Shown here piece after piece: positions 1 to 11,905 of a stretch of DNA of 53,332 nt. How positions within the stretch are numbered: the first letter of the stretch is position 1; the number at the start of each line of letters is the position of its first letter. A program made the translations under genes and the position numbers. Location of the stretch: contig NZ_LYVP01000031.1 of the NCBI RefSeq assembly GCF_001984065.1, positions 1 through 53,332 of the forward strand, given 5' to 3'. A model generated the notes under the pieces. It did no database searches and was not told where the DNA came from. It saw only the letters and a program-made list of their open reading frames with translations. The stretch comes from Pseudomonas sp. KK4. GTDB taxonomy: Bacteria > Pseudomonadota > Gammaproteobacteria > Pseudomonadales > Pseudomonadaceae.

Positions 1-150
1 GTTCGACTGCGTCGAACGGCGCTGCGCGCCAATCCCCGGATAAACGCCTGCGCTCAGCCTTCCGAAAGGGGCGGGTGGATCAAGATCAAGAGCTGCAGGC
101 GAGCTAACGCTCGGCCTGATGAGTGGTGAGGGGCGTGTACGGCGCGCTTT

Positions 151-186
151 TGTAGGCGCTGGCGAAGGCTGCGATCTTTTGATTTT
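151..186. repeat. Degenerate REP-like element
   Basis: The stretch resembles the pseudomonad intergenic repeat with the core GAAGGCTGCGATCTTTTGAT. A weaker inverted partner (CAAGATCAAGAGCTGCAG) lies at 81-98, so 81-186 may be a decayed two-element unit. The rest of 1-397 has a small hairpin at the left edge (TTCGA/TCGAA) and no open frame that looks coding. Assignment is from recalled repeat character, not from a copy count. Confidence 0.45.
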
Positions 187-397
187 GCCGTTGCTTTTAT
201 CTTGGCCTCATCGCATCCGATGACAGGTCATGTGAGCCACTATTGTGCTGCTACTCTTGATCATCGTGCTGAACCGCTCCCGGTTGCAAGCACGAAACCA
301 TGCTCATGTGTTGACCCGCGAAGGGACCGGGCAGGGAGCAGGATCGATCACGGGAATCCACATGCCTTCAGGCTATCTTCCTTCTGAAGAGGTTCCC

Positions 398-1346
398 ATG
401 AGACTTCAGTCGCTCACCGTTGCATTGATCTTTGCCGGCATCGCCACCACAGGTGCAGCTATCGCTGGCGAGACACCCTTCCTCCGCCGACAAGGCGTCG
501 ACCAGCAAAGCGGTCAAGCAGGAAATCAAGCTCACGCGGGTCACGCCTGAGTACTGGCGGGTGACGTTTCACAACCCGCCTTACAACATCTACGGTCCGG
601 AAACCATGCCGCAGTTGAACGAGGTCATCACGGCCATCGAATCCGATCCGAAGTTGGTGGTCGTGGTGTTCGACAGTGATGTGCCGGATTTCTTTTTGAC
701 CCACTACGACTTCGTGCCGGCGCTGAGCGACACCACCAGCCTGCCCAATGGCCCGACCGGCCTGCCGCCGCTGCCCGATATGCTGGTGCGGTTGAGCAAG
801 GCGCCGGTGGTGTCGATCGTGTCGATTCGCGGCCGCGCCACGGGTGTGGGCAGCGAACTGTCGCTGGCCAGTGACATGCGTTTTGCCAGTCGTGAAAAAG
901 CCATTCTGTCGCAATGGGAAATCGGTGCCGCCCTGGTGCCTGGCGGCGGACCAATGGCGCGTCTGCCACGCCTGATGGGGCGCGGCCGGGCGCTGGAAGT
1001 GCTGCTGACGGGCAACGATATCAACGGTGAACTGGCCGAGCGTTATGGCTACGTCAACCGCGCGCTACCCGACGCCGAACTCGACAAGTTCGTCGACACC
1101 ATGGCCTGGCGCATCGCGCGCTTCGACAAACAGTCGATTGCCGACATCAAGAAACTGGTGGACGCCGCCAGCCTGCCGCCCAACGAAGCCATCGCCAGCG
1201 AATGGGAGGGGTTCATCGGCTCGGTGCAACGGCCGGCGGCCCAGGCGCGGATCAAGCAGTTGATGGAGCTTGGCTTGCAGAAGAAAGCGGACGTCGAGAA
1301 ACGCCTGGCGCACTACACCGGCATGCTGGGTGAGCCATCGAAGTGA
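398..1346 (+). CDS. Exported enoyl-CoA hydratase/isomerase (crotonase) family protein, apparent 1-nt frameshift
   Basis: The catalytic domain is read from about 480 to 1346 and has the crotonase-fold core: a GRATGVGSELSLASDMRFAS segment, which matches the usual oxyanion-hole glycine stretch, and a downstream GAALVPGGG loop. A convincing secretory signal peptide (MRLQSLTVALIFAGIATTGA, then AIAGETP) starts at ATG 398 behind GAAGAGG, but in a different frame. Removing one C from the CCC at 476-478 would join them smoothly as GETP-SSADKAS. As the sequence stands, the catalytic frame opens only at a poor TTG at 432. The gene is therefore either frameshifted, mis-sequenced, or expressed from a later start without export. 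Family members act on acyl-CoA thioesters; an exported one is unusual and its substrate cannot be predicted. No operon partner is visible. Confidence 0.6.
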
Positions 1347-1355
1347 ATTAGCCCC

Positions 1356-1456
1356 CTGTAGGAGCGAGCCCGCTCGCGATGGACTCAAGAACACTGCGGG
1401 GCACCTGACTCCCCACGCTATCGTTGACCACCATCGCGAGCATGCTCGCTCCCGTA
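1356..1456. repeat. REPIN (paired inverted REP)
   Basis: Two inverted copies of a REP (CTGTAGGAGCGAGCCCGCTC at 1356-1375 continuing to GCGATGG, and CCATCGCGAGCATGCTCGCT at 1431-1450) flank a spacer of about 50 bases. The same element recurs at 2544-2642. It follows the crotonase gene directly and may end its transcript or stabilise its 3' end. The rest of 1457-1581 shows no supported gene. Confidence 0.75.
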
Positions 1457-1581
1457 CAAATCAATTCCCCCGTCCATCGAGGTACGCATCATGATCGAAT
1501 GCTGGGATGAAGGGGTTCAGTGTCAGTAAGATCGCGCCCTTGGCAGGGAGGCGGGGAGGCATGTTTTGCTGAATCGCAGGC

Positions 1582-1611
1582 ACAAAAAAAGACGTCCGAA
1601 GACGTCTTTTT
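1582..1611 (-). terminator. Rho-independent terminator of ssrA
   Basis: Read on the minus strand, a GACGTC-TTCG-GACGTC hairpin is followed by a run of T. It starts a few bases past the CCA end of tmRNA, where the ssrA transcript should stop. A-tracts on the other side make it potentially bidirectional. Confidence 0.85.
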
Positions 1612-1615
1612 CAAT

Positions 1616-2013
1616 TGGTGGAGCCGGGGGGATTTGAACCCCCGTCCGCCAGTACTCCGCTGTCGGTACTACATGCGTAGCCGTGTCTATTAAGTTAACC
1701 CTCAGCGACCCGACGGGCAGGGTGCTTTGGGCGAGTTGTGTAAGTTTTAGCCGCTTCGTCCACAACGTACTGCACGGCGATTCTGTTCTATATGACAATC
1801 ACTTTGGGTTTACAGACATCCCCTGGTGATTGCTGGACCCGAAGGTACCAGAAGCTCAGGATCTAAGGCTGCTTACGCAGCGATAGCGAATTCCTGGCCG
1901 TAGGTTTCGTCATTGGCAACTATAAGAAGTTGCAACAGTGGATTTACGAGTTCTGTTACCAACTCGGCATGCACCTAAAGTTTCGCGACCGGCGTCGAAT
2001 CCTAAACGGCCCC
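1616..2013 (-). ncRNA. ssrA: tmRNA (SsrA RNA)
   Basis: Transfer-messenger RNA rescues ribosomes stalled on truncated mRNA and tags the product for proteolysis. The 5' end (GGGGCCGTTTAGGATTCGAC, minus strand from 2013) and the 3' end (GGGGGGATTTGAACCCCCGTC on the plus strand, a T-arm, then encoded CCA at 1618-1616) give the tRNA-like domain. The tag reading frame lies at 1917-1873 on the minus strand: resume codon GCC, then tag ANDETYGQEFAIAA and stop TAA. The Ala-Ala end is the usual ClpXP degron. Length is 398 nt. Its protein partner smpB lies about 9.3 kb away, beyond the lactate locus. The tRNA-like 3' end is a common integration site, but no integrase is seen beside it. Confidence 0.97.
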
Positions 2014-2108
2014 GTGCTCATTGCTCGGTGAATCGATGAGCAACAAGCCTGTGTAGTCTACGGCAAAGTGGCCCGGAAGGCCAACCCGAAGGTTGGCCTT
2101 CCCTGGCA

Positions 2109-2384
2109 TCAGTTTCGAGCGGGATCCCGGATTTGCATTTTTGTGATCAGACCGCTGGTGATTTCGACGCAATCCTTGTCGTTGCCCGCTGCCTGGGACT
2201 TTTTGGCTTTCTCTTGCGCTGCCTTTATGTTGTCCAGGGAGTTTTCAGGCAGGGAGGGCGCGCTCGCCGCGAAGTCGTCGATTTTTTGAAGATTGGCGGC
2301 ACAAAGATCCTTGTCCGCCGCAAACGCGGGCGATGCCAGCAGTGCAGCAGTGATGAACAATCCAGCAATTGCAGAGTGCTTCAT
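2109..2384 (-). CDS. Small secreted protein of unknown function
   Basis: A 91-residue protein with a clear signal peptide (MKHSAIAGLFITAALLASPA, cleavage after AFA). The mature part is about 67 residues, polar and rich in Lys, Asp and Ala. It holds two cysteines (in the DLCAANL and KDCVEIT segments) that could form one disulfide in the periplasm. The ATG at 2384 is chosen over one six codons upstream because AAGGAG sits about seven bases before it and the signal peptide then begins with MKH. The gene stands alone between ssrA and a REPIN. I do not recognise a named family. Confidence 0.75.
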   Translation of the reverse strand: MKHSAIAGLFITAALLASPAFAADKDLCAANLQKIDDFAASAPSLPENSLDNIKAAQEKAKKSQAAGNDKDCVEITSGLITKMQIRDPARN

Positions 2385-2543
2385 GGGTATCTCCTTGCGC
2401 ATGAGGGCTCGGTGCTGCCGGTGACGACTGGGGCTGCTGGCCGAGGCAGTTATAAGCCTTTGTGAAGGGCTTAGCTAAATGACTATAGCTGCGCGCAGGA
2501 ATTCGGTATTTCTTTGCGATTGAAAGATTTCGACACAATCCTG

Positions 2544-2642
2544 CTGTAGGAGCGAGTTCGCGATGGACGACAGGGCGCTGCGGGGTGTCAGGCTGCCCGC
2601 GTTATCGTTCACGTCCATCGCGAGCGAGCTCGCTCCTACAGG
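2544..2642. repeat. REPIN with one shortened arm
   Basis: This is the same repeat as at 1356-1456. The right arm (TCCATCGCGAGCGAGCTCGC and on to CCTACAG) is full, while the left arm (CTGTAGGAGCGAGTTCGCGA) lacks about four bases of the inner palindrome. It abuts the stop codon of dld at 2645 and probably forms the 3' end of the lactate operon mRNA. Confidence 0.75.
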
Positions 2643-2644
2643 GG

Positions 2645-5448
<2,804 letters not shown>

Positions 5449-5452
<4 letters not shown>

Positions 5453-6120
5453 TGGTCCTCCAGAATCAACACCACCAGATCTTTCGGACCGTGGGCGCCA
5501 TAGGCCAGCACCTGTTCGATGTCGGCGGTCTTCGACGGGCCGGAGACCAGCAACGCGTTGGTCGGCATGCCCTGGGCCCATTCGAACTCTTGCTGCACCT
5601 GATAGAAGTTGTCACGGATTTCACTGGCCTTGAGCAGGGCGAAATGCACCGGTGGCGCCAGGCTCATCAAGCGCGGCTCTTCCCGGGTCGGCCACAGAAT
5701 CAGGCTGCCGGTGGCGGCAATGGCGCCGAGGGTGCCGGTCAGGCTTGCCGGCGTGTCGTTGAACAGTTCGGCTTTCCATTCCTCCACCGGGCGGTTGTAG
5801 GCCTTGAGTGTAGGCAGGTGCGGATTATTCGCCCAATGTTGTGAGATACGTTGCCCGTGGGGCGTAGTCGGCGCGATCAACAGGCTGGGCAACTGGCGAT
5901 CCAGCAGCAGTTTGCCCAGCAAGGCTGGCCAGTCTTCACCCGACGTCAGGTGGATTTCCGTGTGCACCGCTTCCATCAGTTTGCGCAGTTGCGGGATGCG
6001 TTGCTCCGCAGTGTAAGTGTAAGGCGCGGTCACCAGTTCGACGTCGAAGTTGTCAGGCACCGGTGTGGTGCCTGTCAGACTTTTGCGCAATTTGCCGAGG
6101 ATATTTTGCTTGGCACTCAT
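5449..6120 (-). CDS. lutC: L-lactate utilisation protein LutC (LUD domain)
   Basis: A 223-residue LUD-domain protein (LutC/YkgG family), one of three subunits of the LutABC system that oxidises L-lactate to pyruvate with iron-sulfur clusters. It is cytoplasmic, with no signal or membrane segment. The family signature region ATGSLILWPTREEPR followed by LAPPVHFALLKASEI is present. The start MSAKQNIL at 6120 shares one base with the lutB stop (TGATG), and its own stop overlaps dld by four bases, so lutB-lutC-dld read as tightly coupled. An upstream in-frame extension is ignored because it would lie inside lutB. Confidence 0.9.
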
Positions 6121-7574
6121 CAACGATCTCCCTGGTTGGCCAGATGCTCGCGAGCCATGTCGTGCAGTGTACGAGCGGCGGGTTTCGGCGCACTGTGGTT
6201 CTGCGTCCACGGGCCGACATTGCTTGGCGTGAGGGCGCGCAGGCGCGTGGCGAAGAAGCCGAACAGGCGATACAGCGTCGGCGAACTGTTGAGCCGCGCC
6301 CAGGCATTCCAGATCAAGCGTTCCTTGCGCGAGTACTTGCGACCCTGGTCACGCATCACGCGGTTCGGGCTGTCGGGCGCCTTGACGTTCTCTTCACGCA
6401 GGCGACGCAGTAGCGACGGGATTGGAATCTTCACCGGGCACACTTCACCACAGGCACCGCACAATGAGGATGCACTCGGGTGGTCCGGGACTTTCGCCAG
6501 GCCGACCATGTGCGGGGTGATGATTTTGCCGATCGGGCCGGGATACACCTCGCCGTAGGCATGGCCGCCGATCCGGGTGTAGACCGGGCAATGATTCATG
6601 CACGCGCCGCAGCGGATGCAGTTCAGGGTCTGGCGCAATTCGCTGTCGGCAAAGGCCTGGCTGCGACCGTTGTCCAGCAGCACCAGATGCACCTCCTGCG
6701 GGCCGTCGAGCTCATGCGCCTTGCGCGGACCGGAGATCATGTTGACGTAGGTGGTGATCGGGATGCCCAGGGCCGAGCGGGTCAGCAGCGACAGCAGCGG
6801 CACCACGTCGCGCAGGTTTTCCACCACTTTCTCGATGCCAGTGACGGCGATGTGCACCGGCGGGACCGTGGTGGTCATGCGGCCGTTGCCTTCGTTTTCC
6901 ACCAGTAGCAGGGTGCCGGTTTCGGCCACGGCGAAGTTGACGCCGGAGACGCCGATGTCCGCTTCGAAGAATTTCTGCCGCAGGACCCTGCGACCGATCT
7001 GAATGAGTTGGTCAACGTCCTTGGTGTATTCAACGCCAAGTTTGTCGTGGAACAAGGACGCGACCTGACCGGCATTCTTGTGGATCGCCGGCATAATAAT
7101 GTGTGAAGGCTTCTCGTGGTCGAGCTGGACGATGTACTCGCCCATGTCCGATTCCAGGCATTCAATGCCCTGTTCAGCGAGGACATGGTTCATCTCCATC
7201 TCTTCGCTGACCATCGATTTGCCCTTGATCACTTGCCGCCCCTCGTGAGCGCGGATGATCGACAGGACGATGCCATTGGCCTCGTCCACCGTTTCCGCCC
7301 AGTGCACTGTCACACCGTTGCGGGTCAGGTTTCGTTCAAGTTGCTCGAGCAGGTCGGGCAACTTCGATAAAGCGCGGGCGCGGACGGCATTGCCCAGCGC
7401 TCGCAGGTGTTCTCTTTCATGGGCATCGCTGAAAGCGGCTGCCCGTTTGGCCATCAGTGAATCCATCGCCGTGCGAAAGTTGCTTCGCAGTTGCTTGTCA
7501 CCCAAGGCTCCATGAGCCCGTGTGCGGAAATCTTCTTCCACGGCGACCGTAGGAATAATCGCGGAAGCGTTCAT
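6120..7574 (-). CDS. lutB: L-lactate utilisation iron-sulfur protein LutB
   Basis: A 484-residue protein with an N-terminal LUD domain and a C-terminal ferredoxin-like domain. Two 4Fe-4S motifs are visible: CIRCGACMNHCPVY and CGACGEVCPVKIP. In the LutABC family this is the central electron-transfer subunit. The start MNASAIIP at 7574 is supported by a four-base ATGA overlap with the lutA stop and by full family length. It is the third gene of the minus-strand lactate operon and should be controlled by LldR together with its neighbours. Confidence 0.93.
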   Translation of the reverse strand: MNASAIIPTVAVEEDFRTRAHGALGDKQLRSNFRTAMDSLMAKRAAAFSDAHEREHLRALGNAVRARALSKLPDLLEQLERNLTRNGVTVHWAETVDEANGIVLSIIRAHEGRQVIKGKSMVSEEMEMNHVLAEQGIECLESDMGEYIVQLDHEKPSHIIMPAIHKNAGQVASLFHDKLGVEYTKDVDQLIQIGRRVLRQKFFEADIGVSGVNFAVAETGTLLLVENEGNGRMTTTVPPVHIAVTGIEKVVENLRDVVPLLSLLTRSALGIPITTYVNMISGPRKAHELDGPQEVHLVLLDNGRSQAFADSELRQTLNCIRCGACMNHCPVYTRIGGHAYGEVYPGPIGKIITPHMVGLAKVPDHPSASSLCGACGEVCPVKIPIPSLLRRLREENVKAPDSPNRVMRDQGRKYSRKERLIWNAWARLNSSPTLYRLFGFFATRLRALTPSNVGPWTQNHSAPKPAARTLHDMAREHLANQGDR

Positions 7575-8395
7575 TGCGCGCCTCCGGTGCGTTGCCACAG
7601 GAAACTGGCCAGGTGTTGGCCGCGCAACGCTTGCTGCTGTTTCTCCAGGGAGCCGTTGATGTTCATCAGGCAACCGCAATCGGCACTCAGTACCTGGTGC
7701 GCGCCGGATTCCTTCAGCGACCGGGTCTTGTCGGCCACCATGGCCCCGGAAATGTCCGGCATACGGACGCTGAAAGTCCCACCGAAGCCACAGCATTCGC
7801 TTTCGTGGTCGTGATCGACCCGCTCCACGTTGCTCAACTGTGACAACAACTCGCGCCCGTGCAGGTGGGTGTTCATTTCCCGGCGTGCCGAGCACGAGGT
7901 GTGCAGCGCCACTTTGACCGGTTCGCCGCTGTCCTTGAGCTGCACCTTGCAGACGAACAACAGGAATTCGGCCAATTCGTAGGTTCGGGCGGCCAGCGCC
8001 TGAACCTGCTTCAAGGTGTCCGGCTCGTCCTTGAACAGGTCGGCATAGTGCTCGCGCAACATGCCGGCGCAGGAACCTGACGGCACCACTACCGGATAAT
8101 CCCCGGCGAACAGCGCCAACTGCGAGCGCGCCACGGTGCGGGCCTGCTCGGTGTAACCGGAGGTGTAGGCCGGTTGTCCGCAGCAGCTTTGCCCTTGCGG
8201 GTACTCGACTCGGATGCCTTCGCGTTCCAGCAGGTGGATCGCGTCCATTCCGGCTTGCGGGTAGAACAGATCCACCACGCAGGTTCCGAACAGGTACACC
8301 CGTTGCGGTTTCTCGCTGGGGTATTGCCGAGGCTCGGGCAGGGGCGGGGCGACGCGGGTCGCATTCGGCACAGCGTTGTAAAAAAGCTCGCTCAT
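7571..8395 (-). CDS. lutA: L-lactate utilisation protein LutA (CCG-domain Fe-S protein)
   Basis: A 274-residue cysteine-rich protein of the LutA/YkgE family, also called LldE in some genomes. It has two CCG modules, the hallmark of heterodisulfide-reductase-like subunits: GQSCCGQPAYTSG in the first half and ESECCGFGGTFSV in the second. With LutB and LutC it replaces the flavin L-lactate dehydrogenase LldD. The start at 8395 has GGAG about nine bases upstream. It is separated from lldP by about 150 bases containing a strong hairpin, and it overlaps lutB by four bases. Confidence 0.92.
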   Translation of the reverse strand: MSELFYNAVPNATRVAPPLPEPRQYPSEKPQRVYLFGTCVVDLFYPQAGMDAIHLLEREGIRVEYPQGQSCCGQPAYTSGYTEQARTVARSQLALFAGDYPVVVPSGSCAGMLREHYADLFKDEPDTLKQVQALAARTYELAEFLLFVCKVQLKDSGEPVKVALHTSCSARREMNTHLHGRELLSQLSNVERVDHDHESECCGFGGTFSVRMPDISGAMVADKTRSLKESGAHQVLSADCGCLMNINGSLEKQQQALRGQHLASFLWQRTGGAQ

Positions 8396-8495
8396 CAGGC
8401 GTGTCTCCGGGTCGTCCCGGTTATCCGTCCGTTGCGGCCGCTGAATATAGAGAGGGATTCTTTCAGCAGCCTTACAGACCGGGTGGTGAATAGCT

Positions 8496-8528
8496 GACGC
8501 CGGAATCGTGGTCCGGCGTCGGTTTTTT
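8496..8528 (+). terminator. Hairpin with T-tract between lutA and lldP
   Basis: A perfect nine-base stem (GACGCCGGA/TCCGGCGTC, loop of seven) is followed by a T6 run on the plus strand. No plus-strand gene ends here. On the minus strand, where lldP and lutA are read, the same stem lacks a T-tract. It may instead be an mRNA stability or processing element between the permease and enzyme parts of the operon, or a block to antisense transcription. Confidence 0.55.
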
Positions 8529-8545
8529 CATGTTGGCTGTAGGAC

Positions 8546-10240
8546 TCAGTGCACCAGCATGCCGGTGAACCAGTAGGCCTGGGCCAGGGTGATCAGGCCG
8601 ACGATTGTGGCGAAGAACAGACTGTGCTTGAGGGTGAAGCGGAACAGATCCGATTCCTTGCCCACCAGGCCGGTCGCGGCGCAGGCCACGGCGATTGATT
8701 GGGGCGAGATCATCTTGCCGGTCACGCCGCCGCTGGTGTTGGCCGCCACCAGCAAGGTGTCGTTGACACCGATCTGGTGTGCAGTGGTGGCTTGAAGCGA
8801 GCTGAACAGGGCGTTGGACGAGGTATCGGAACCGGTCAGGAACACGCCCAGCCAACCGAGGAACGGCGAGAAGAACGGGAAGGCAGCGCCGGTGCCCGCC
8901 AATACCAGGGCCATGGTCGAAGACATGCCCGAGTAGTTGGTGACGAAAGCGAAGGCCAGCACCATGCCGATCGACAGAATCGGCCAGCGCAGTTCGTAGA
9001 AGGTTTCGCGCAAAGTGGTCAGACCAGTTTTGACGTTGATCTTAAGGATCAGCATCGAAATCAGTGCCGAGAAGAAAATCGCGGTGCCGGTCGCGGAAAT
9101 CGGGTCGAGCTTGAACACGGCCGGAATCGCGGTCGGCGCGGCCACGATCGGTGCGGTCTTGATCACCAGTTGATCCAGGTGCGGGATCGCGAAGTTGAAC
9201 ACCCAGCTGTACATCGAGCCGCCGGCGGCAAACATCGCCTTGAACGGTTTGAGGGTCCAGATGGTGACGAGCACGGTGAGGATCAGGAACGGCGACCAGG
9301 CCTTGAAGATTTCACCCAGGCTGTAAGGCGAAGCGACGGTGGTGCGCTTCTGGCCGAACCCACCGGCGCTGGCGGTGACCACGGAAGCCGAGACGGCGCC
9401 GGCGATGTGTTGACCGGCGGCGCGTTTCGGCTGCCAGACTTTCAGGAACAGGGTCAGGCAAATCAGGCTGGCCAGGGCCGAGGTGATATCCGGCAGTTCC
9501 GGGCCGATGAAGTTCGAGGTGAAGTACTGGGTGACGGCGAAGCTCAAGCCGGCCACCAGTGCTGCCGGCCAGGTTTCCCGTACACCGCGCAGGCCATCCA
9601 TCATGAACACCAGCCAGAACGGTACGAACATCGACAGCAGCGGCAGTTGACGGCCGGTCATGGCGCCGATCTTGAAGGCGTCGATCCCGGTCACTTGCCC
9701 GGCAACGATGATCGGGATGCCCAGCGCGCCGAACGCCACGGGGGCGGTGTTGGCGATCAGGCACAGGCCGGCGGCGTACAGCGGGTTGAAGCCCAGTCCT
9801 ACCAGCAGCGCCGCGGTAATCGCTACCGGCGCGCCGAAACCGGCGGCACCTTCGAGGAAGGCGCCGAAGCAAAAGCCGATCAGCAGCACTTGCAGGCGCT
9901 GGTCGTCGGTGATCGACAGTACCGAGCTGCGGATCACCTCAAACTGACCGCTCTTGACCGTCAGTTTGTAGAGGAAAACCGCTGCGACGATGATCCAGGC
10001 AATCGGCCACAGACCATAGGCGAAACCGTAGCCGGCGGCAGCCAATGCCATGTCGACCGGCATGTGGAAGGCTAAGATCGCCACCAGAATAGACAACGCC
10101 AAGGTGATGCTGCCCGCCACGTGCCCTTTGAGTCGGAACACGGCCAGGGCCAGGAAGAAAAATACGATGGGAATCACGGCGGCGAGCGCGGATAGGCCGA
10201 GGCTGCCGAGAGGGCTGTAGAGCTGTTGCCAGGTTTGCAT
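8546..10240 (-). CDS. lldP: L-lactate permease
   Basis: A 564-residue inner-membrane transporter of the LctP family that imports lactate, and often glycolate, with protons. Hydrophobic segments run along the whole length, consistent with 12-14 helices. Recognisable family blocks are the [20 protein letters not shown] segment and, further on, [20 protein letters not shown]. The start [12 protein letters not shown] at 10240 gives the usual family length. It is the promoter-proximal gene of the lactate operon, with the LldR-type operator 53 bases upstream of its start codon. Confidence 0.94.
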   Translation of the reverse strand: MQTWQQLYSPLGSLGLSALAAVIPIVFFFLALAVFRLKGHVAGSITLALSILVAILAFHMPVDMALAAAGYGFAYGLWPIAWIIVAAVFLYKLTVKSGQFEVIRSSVLSITDDQRLQVLLIGFCFGAFLEGAAGFGAPVAITAALLVGLGFNPLYAAGLCLIANTAPVAFGALGIPIIVAGQVTGIDAFKIGAMTGRQLPLLSMFVPFWLVFMMDGLRGVRETWPAALVAGLSFAVTQYFTSNFIGPELPDITSALASLICLTLFLKVWQPKRAAGQHIAGAVSASVVTASAGGFGQKRTTVASPYSLGEIFKAWSPFLILTVLVTIWTLKPFKAMFAAGGSMYSWVFNFAIPHLDQLVIKTAPIVAAPTAIPAVFKLDPISATGTAIFFSALISMLILKINVKTGLTTLRETFYELRWPILSIGMVLAFAFVTNYSGMSSTMALVLAGTGAAFPFFSPFLGWLGVFLTGSDTSSNALFSSLQATTAHQIGVNDTLLVAANTSGGVTGKMISPQSIAVACAATGLVGKESDLFRFTLKHSLFFATIVGLITLAQAYWFTGMLVH

Positions 10241-10292
10241 ATGGGGTGGCCCCTAATTGTTGTTGGTCAGGCACTGATGAGCGTACTTGGCT

Positions 10293-10309
10293 AATTGGTA
10301 ATACCAATT
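10293..10309. promoter_or_regulatory. Palindromic operator for LldR (FadR/PdhR-type)
   Basis: AATTGGTAATACCAATT is a perfect palindrome with seven-base arms and a three-base centre. It matches the ATTGGT-N3-ACCAAT pattern bound by PdhR/LldR-type GntR regulators. It lies 53 bases upstream of the lldP start and 183 bases before lldR, so it most likely controls the lactate operon, with possible effects on lldR. The rest of 10241-10491 holds the two divergent promoters, which I cannot place precisely. Confidence 0.85.
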
Positions 10310-10491
10310 TACAATCGCTGTTGGCTAGGGTAAAAGGCTCGTAGGCAGTGTGTCAATTTGCCGCCCTAAAACTTTTGTCGAATGCGCTCATCCGATACGC
10401 CGGAGAACGCGCTGACTTGCAGGTGCCGACACCGCACGGATAGGCCAGAATAGAGGCCCGGCGAGTCGTCGGATCGTGGAGAAATCGAGTT

Positions 10492-11259
10492 ATGGGGTTT
10501 GATCAGATTCGTCAGCGCCGTTTGTCTGACGATATTGTCGAGCAGCTGGAAGGGATGATTCTCGAAGGCACGCTCAAGGCCGGTGAGCGGCTGCCTGCGG
10601 AGCGTGCGTTGGCCGAGCAGTTCGGCGTGTCGCGGCCCTCGTTGCGCGAAGCCATTCAAAAGCTGGTCGCCAAGGGCTTGCTGGTCAGTCGTCAGGGCGG
10701 CGGTAATTACGTGGTGGAGTCCCTGGGCACGACCTTCAGTGATCCGTTGCTGCTACTGCTGGAAAGCAATCCCGAGGCTCAGCGCGATCTGTTGGAGTTT
10801 CGTCATACGCTGGAAGCCTCTTGCGCGTATTACGCCGCCTTGCGCGCCACCGATGTCGATCGTGAGCGGCTGACAGCGGCGTTCAATGAATTGCAGGATT
10901 GCTATTCGCGGCACGATGAAGTCAGTCGGGCCGAGGAGGGCGCGGCGGATGCGAGGTTTCATCTGGCGATTGCCGAGGCCAGTCACAACGCGGTGTTGCT
11001 GCACACCATTCGTGGCTTGTTCGATCTGCTCAAGCGCAACGTGGTGACCAACATTGGCGGCATGTACAAGCAGCGTACAGAAACCCGCGACATGCTGATT
11101 ACACAGCACCGGGAATTGTATCTGGCGATTCTGGAAGGCAGGGCTGAGCAGGCGCGGGAAGTGTCCAGCCGACACATTCTGTATGTGCAGGAAGTGCTGG
11201 AAGAGGTGCGTCAGGAAGTGCAGCGCATGGCGCGGGCGGAGCGGCGCAAGGGGATGTGA
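10492..11259 (+). CDS. lldR: GntR/FadR-family transcriptional regulator of lactate use
   Basis: A 255-residue regulator. The N-terminal winged helix (about residues 8-75) includes LPAERALAEQFGVSRPSLRE, the GntR recognition helix. The C-terminal FCD ligand domain (about residues 90-240) includes ARFHLAIAEASHN with metal-site residues. It is divergent from lldP-lutABC-dld, and a matching palindrome lies between them. By analogy with known LldR proteins it represses the operon until lactate binds. PdhR is the nearest alternative name; the context decides for LldR. Confidence 0.9.
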   Translation: MGFDQIRQRRLSDDIVEQLEGMILEGTLKAGERLPAERALAEQFGVSRPSLREAIQKLVAKGLLVSRQGGGNYVVESLGTTFSDPLLLLLESNPEAQRDLLEFRHTLEASCAYYAALRATDVDRERLTAAFNELQDCYSRHDEVSRAEEGAADARFHLAIAEASHNAVLLHTIRGLFDLLKRNVVTNIGGMYKQRTETRDMLITQHRELYLAILEGRAEQAREVSSRHILYVQEVLEEVRQEVQRMARAERRKGM

Positions 11260-11268
11260 TCAGTTCCT

Positions 11269-11296
11269 TGTGATGAGGGGCAAGCTCCCTCACCAC
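11269..11296. repeat. Single REP-like palindrome
   Basis: TGAGGG and CCCTCA arms surround a GCAAGCT centre, the pattern of a pseudomonad REP. It lies between the convergent genes lldR and smpB, where it could end or protect both transcripts. There is no T-tract. Confidence 0.5.
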
Positions 11297-11319
11297 GAAG
11301 GCGCGATCAGGCCGGAAGA

Positions 11320-11802
11320 TTAATCTTCCTTGCCCTTGTTCCGCACGGCACGCTGCAGCTCACGCCCGGCGTCGCGTTCGCGCTCGGTATCGCGCTTGTC
11401 GTATTCCTTCTTGCCCTTGCCCAGCGCGATTTCGCACTTGACCATGTGCTTGCTCCAATACCAGGAGAGGCACACGCAGGCGTAACCCTTTTGCTGCACG
11501 GAGGCGGCCAGCTTGTCCAGCTCGCGCCGGTTGAGCAGCAGCTTGCGCGTGCGGGTCGGGTCAGCAATGACGTGGGTGCTGGCGGTCGTCAGGGGCGTGA
11601 TATGACTGCCGAGCAGCCATGCCTCCCCATCCTTGAGCAGCACATAACTGTCAACCAGTTGCAGCTTGCTCGCCCGCAAACTCTTTACTTCCCAGCCGGC
11701 CAGGACCAGACCAGCCTCGAACCGATGTTCGATGAAGTAATCGTGTCGCGCCTTTTTATTTTGCGCGATGGTCCCTGTGGGGTGTTTCTTCTGTTTAGCC
11801 AT
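11320..11802 (-). CDS. smpB: SsrA-binding protein SmpB
   Basis: A 160-residue RNA-binding protein needed for tmRNA to enter stalled ribosomes. The family core is intact: [20 protein letters not shown], then GWEVKSLRA, and the basic C-terminal tail ([15 protein letters not shown]) that folds as a helix in the mRNA channel. The start [14 protein letters not shown] at 11802 is the usual family start; an upstream in-frame extension has no family likeness. Its RNA partner ssrA lies about 9.3 kb to the left on the same strand. Confidence 0.97.
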   Translation of the reverse strand: MAKQKKHPTGTIAQNKKARHDYFIEHRFEAGLVLAGWEVKSLRASKLQLVDSYVLLKDGEAWLLGSHITPLTTASTHVIADPTRTRKLLLNRRELDKLAASVQQKGYACVCLSWYWSKHMVKCEIALGKGKKEYDKRDTERERDAGRELQRAVRNKGKED

Positions 11803-11905
11803 AGGGCCGGCATTATAGGGAGTTGCACGCGAGTCGGCTACGGTGATGCAGCGTGCTTGAGCAGGTTGATTGAATCCCGGACAATGCGCGCTCTTCTCAC
11901 GGATC

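Noticed and set aside
1491..1529. A 12-codon frame (ATG ... TAA) behind GAGGT
   Set aside because: Too short to support; no conserved feature and no partner gene, so chance is the simplest reading.
1..1615. Genomic island integrated at the tmRNA 3' end
   Set aside because: No integrase, no repeat of the tmRNA 3' end and no clear composition shift were seen on that side within the window.
8699..10075. A 458-codon open frame antisense to lldP
   Set aside because: Its composition (Gly, Arg, Gln, His) is that of a shadow frame; lldP is clear on the other strand.
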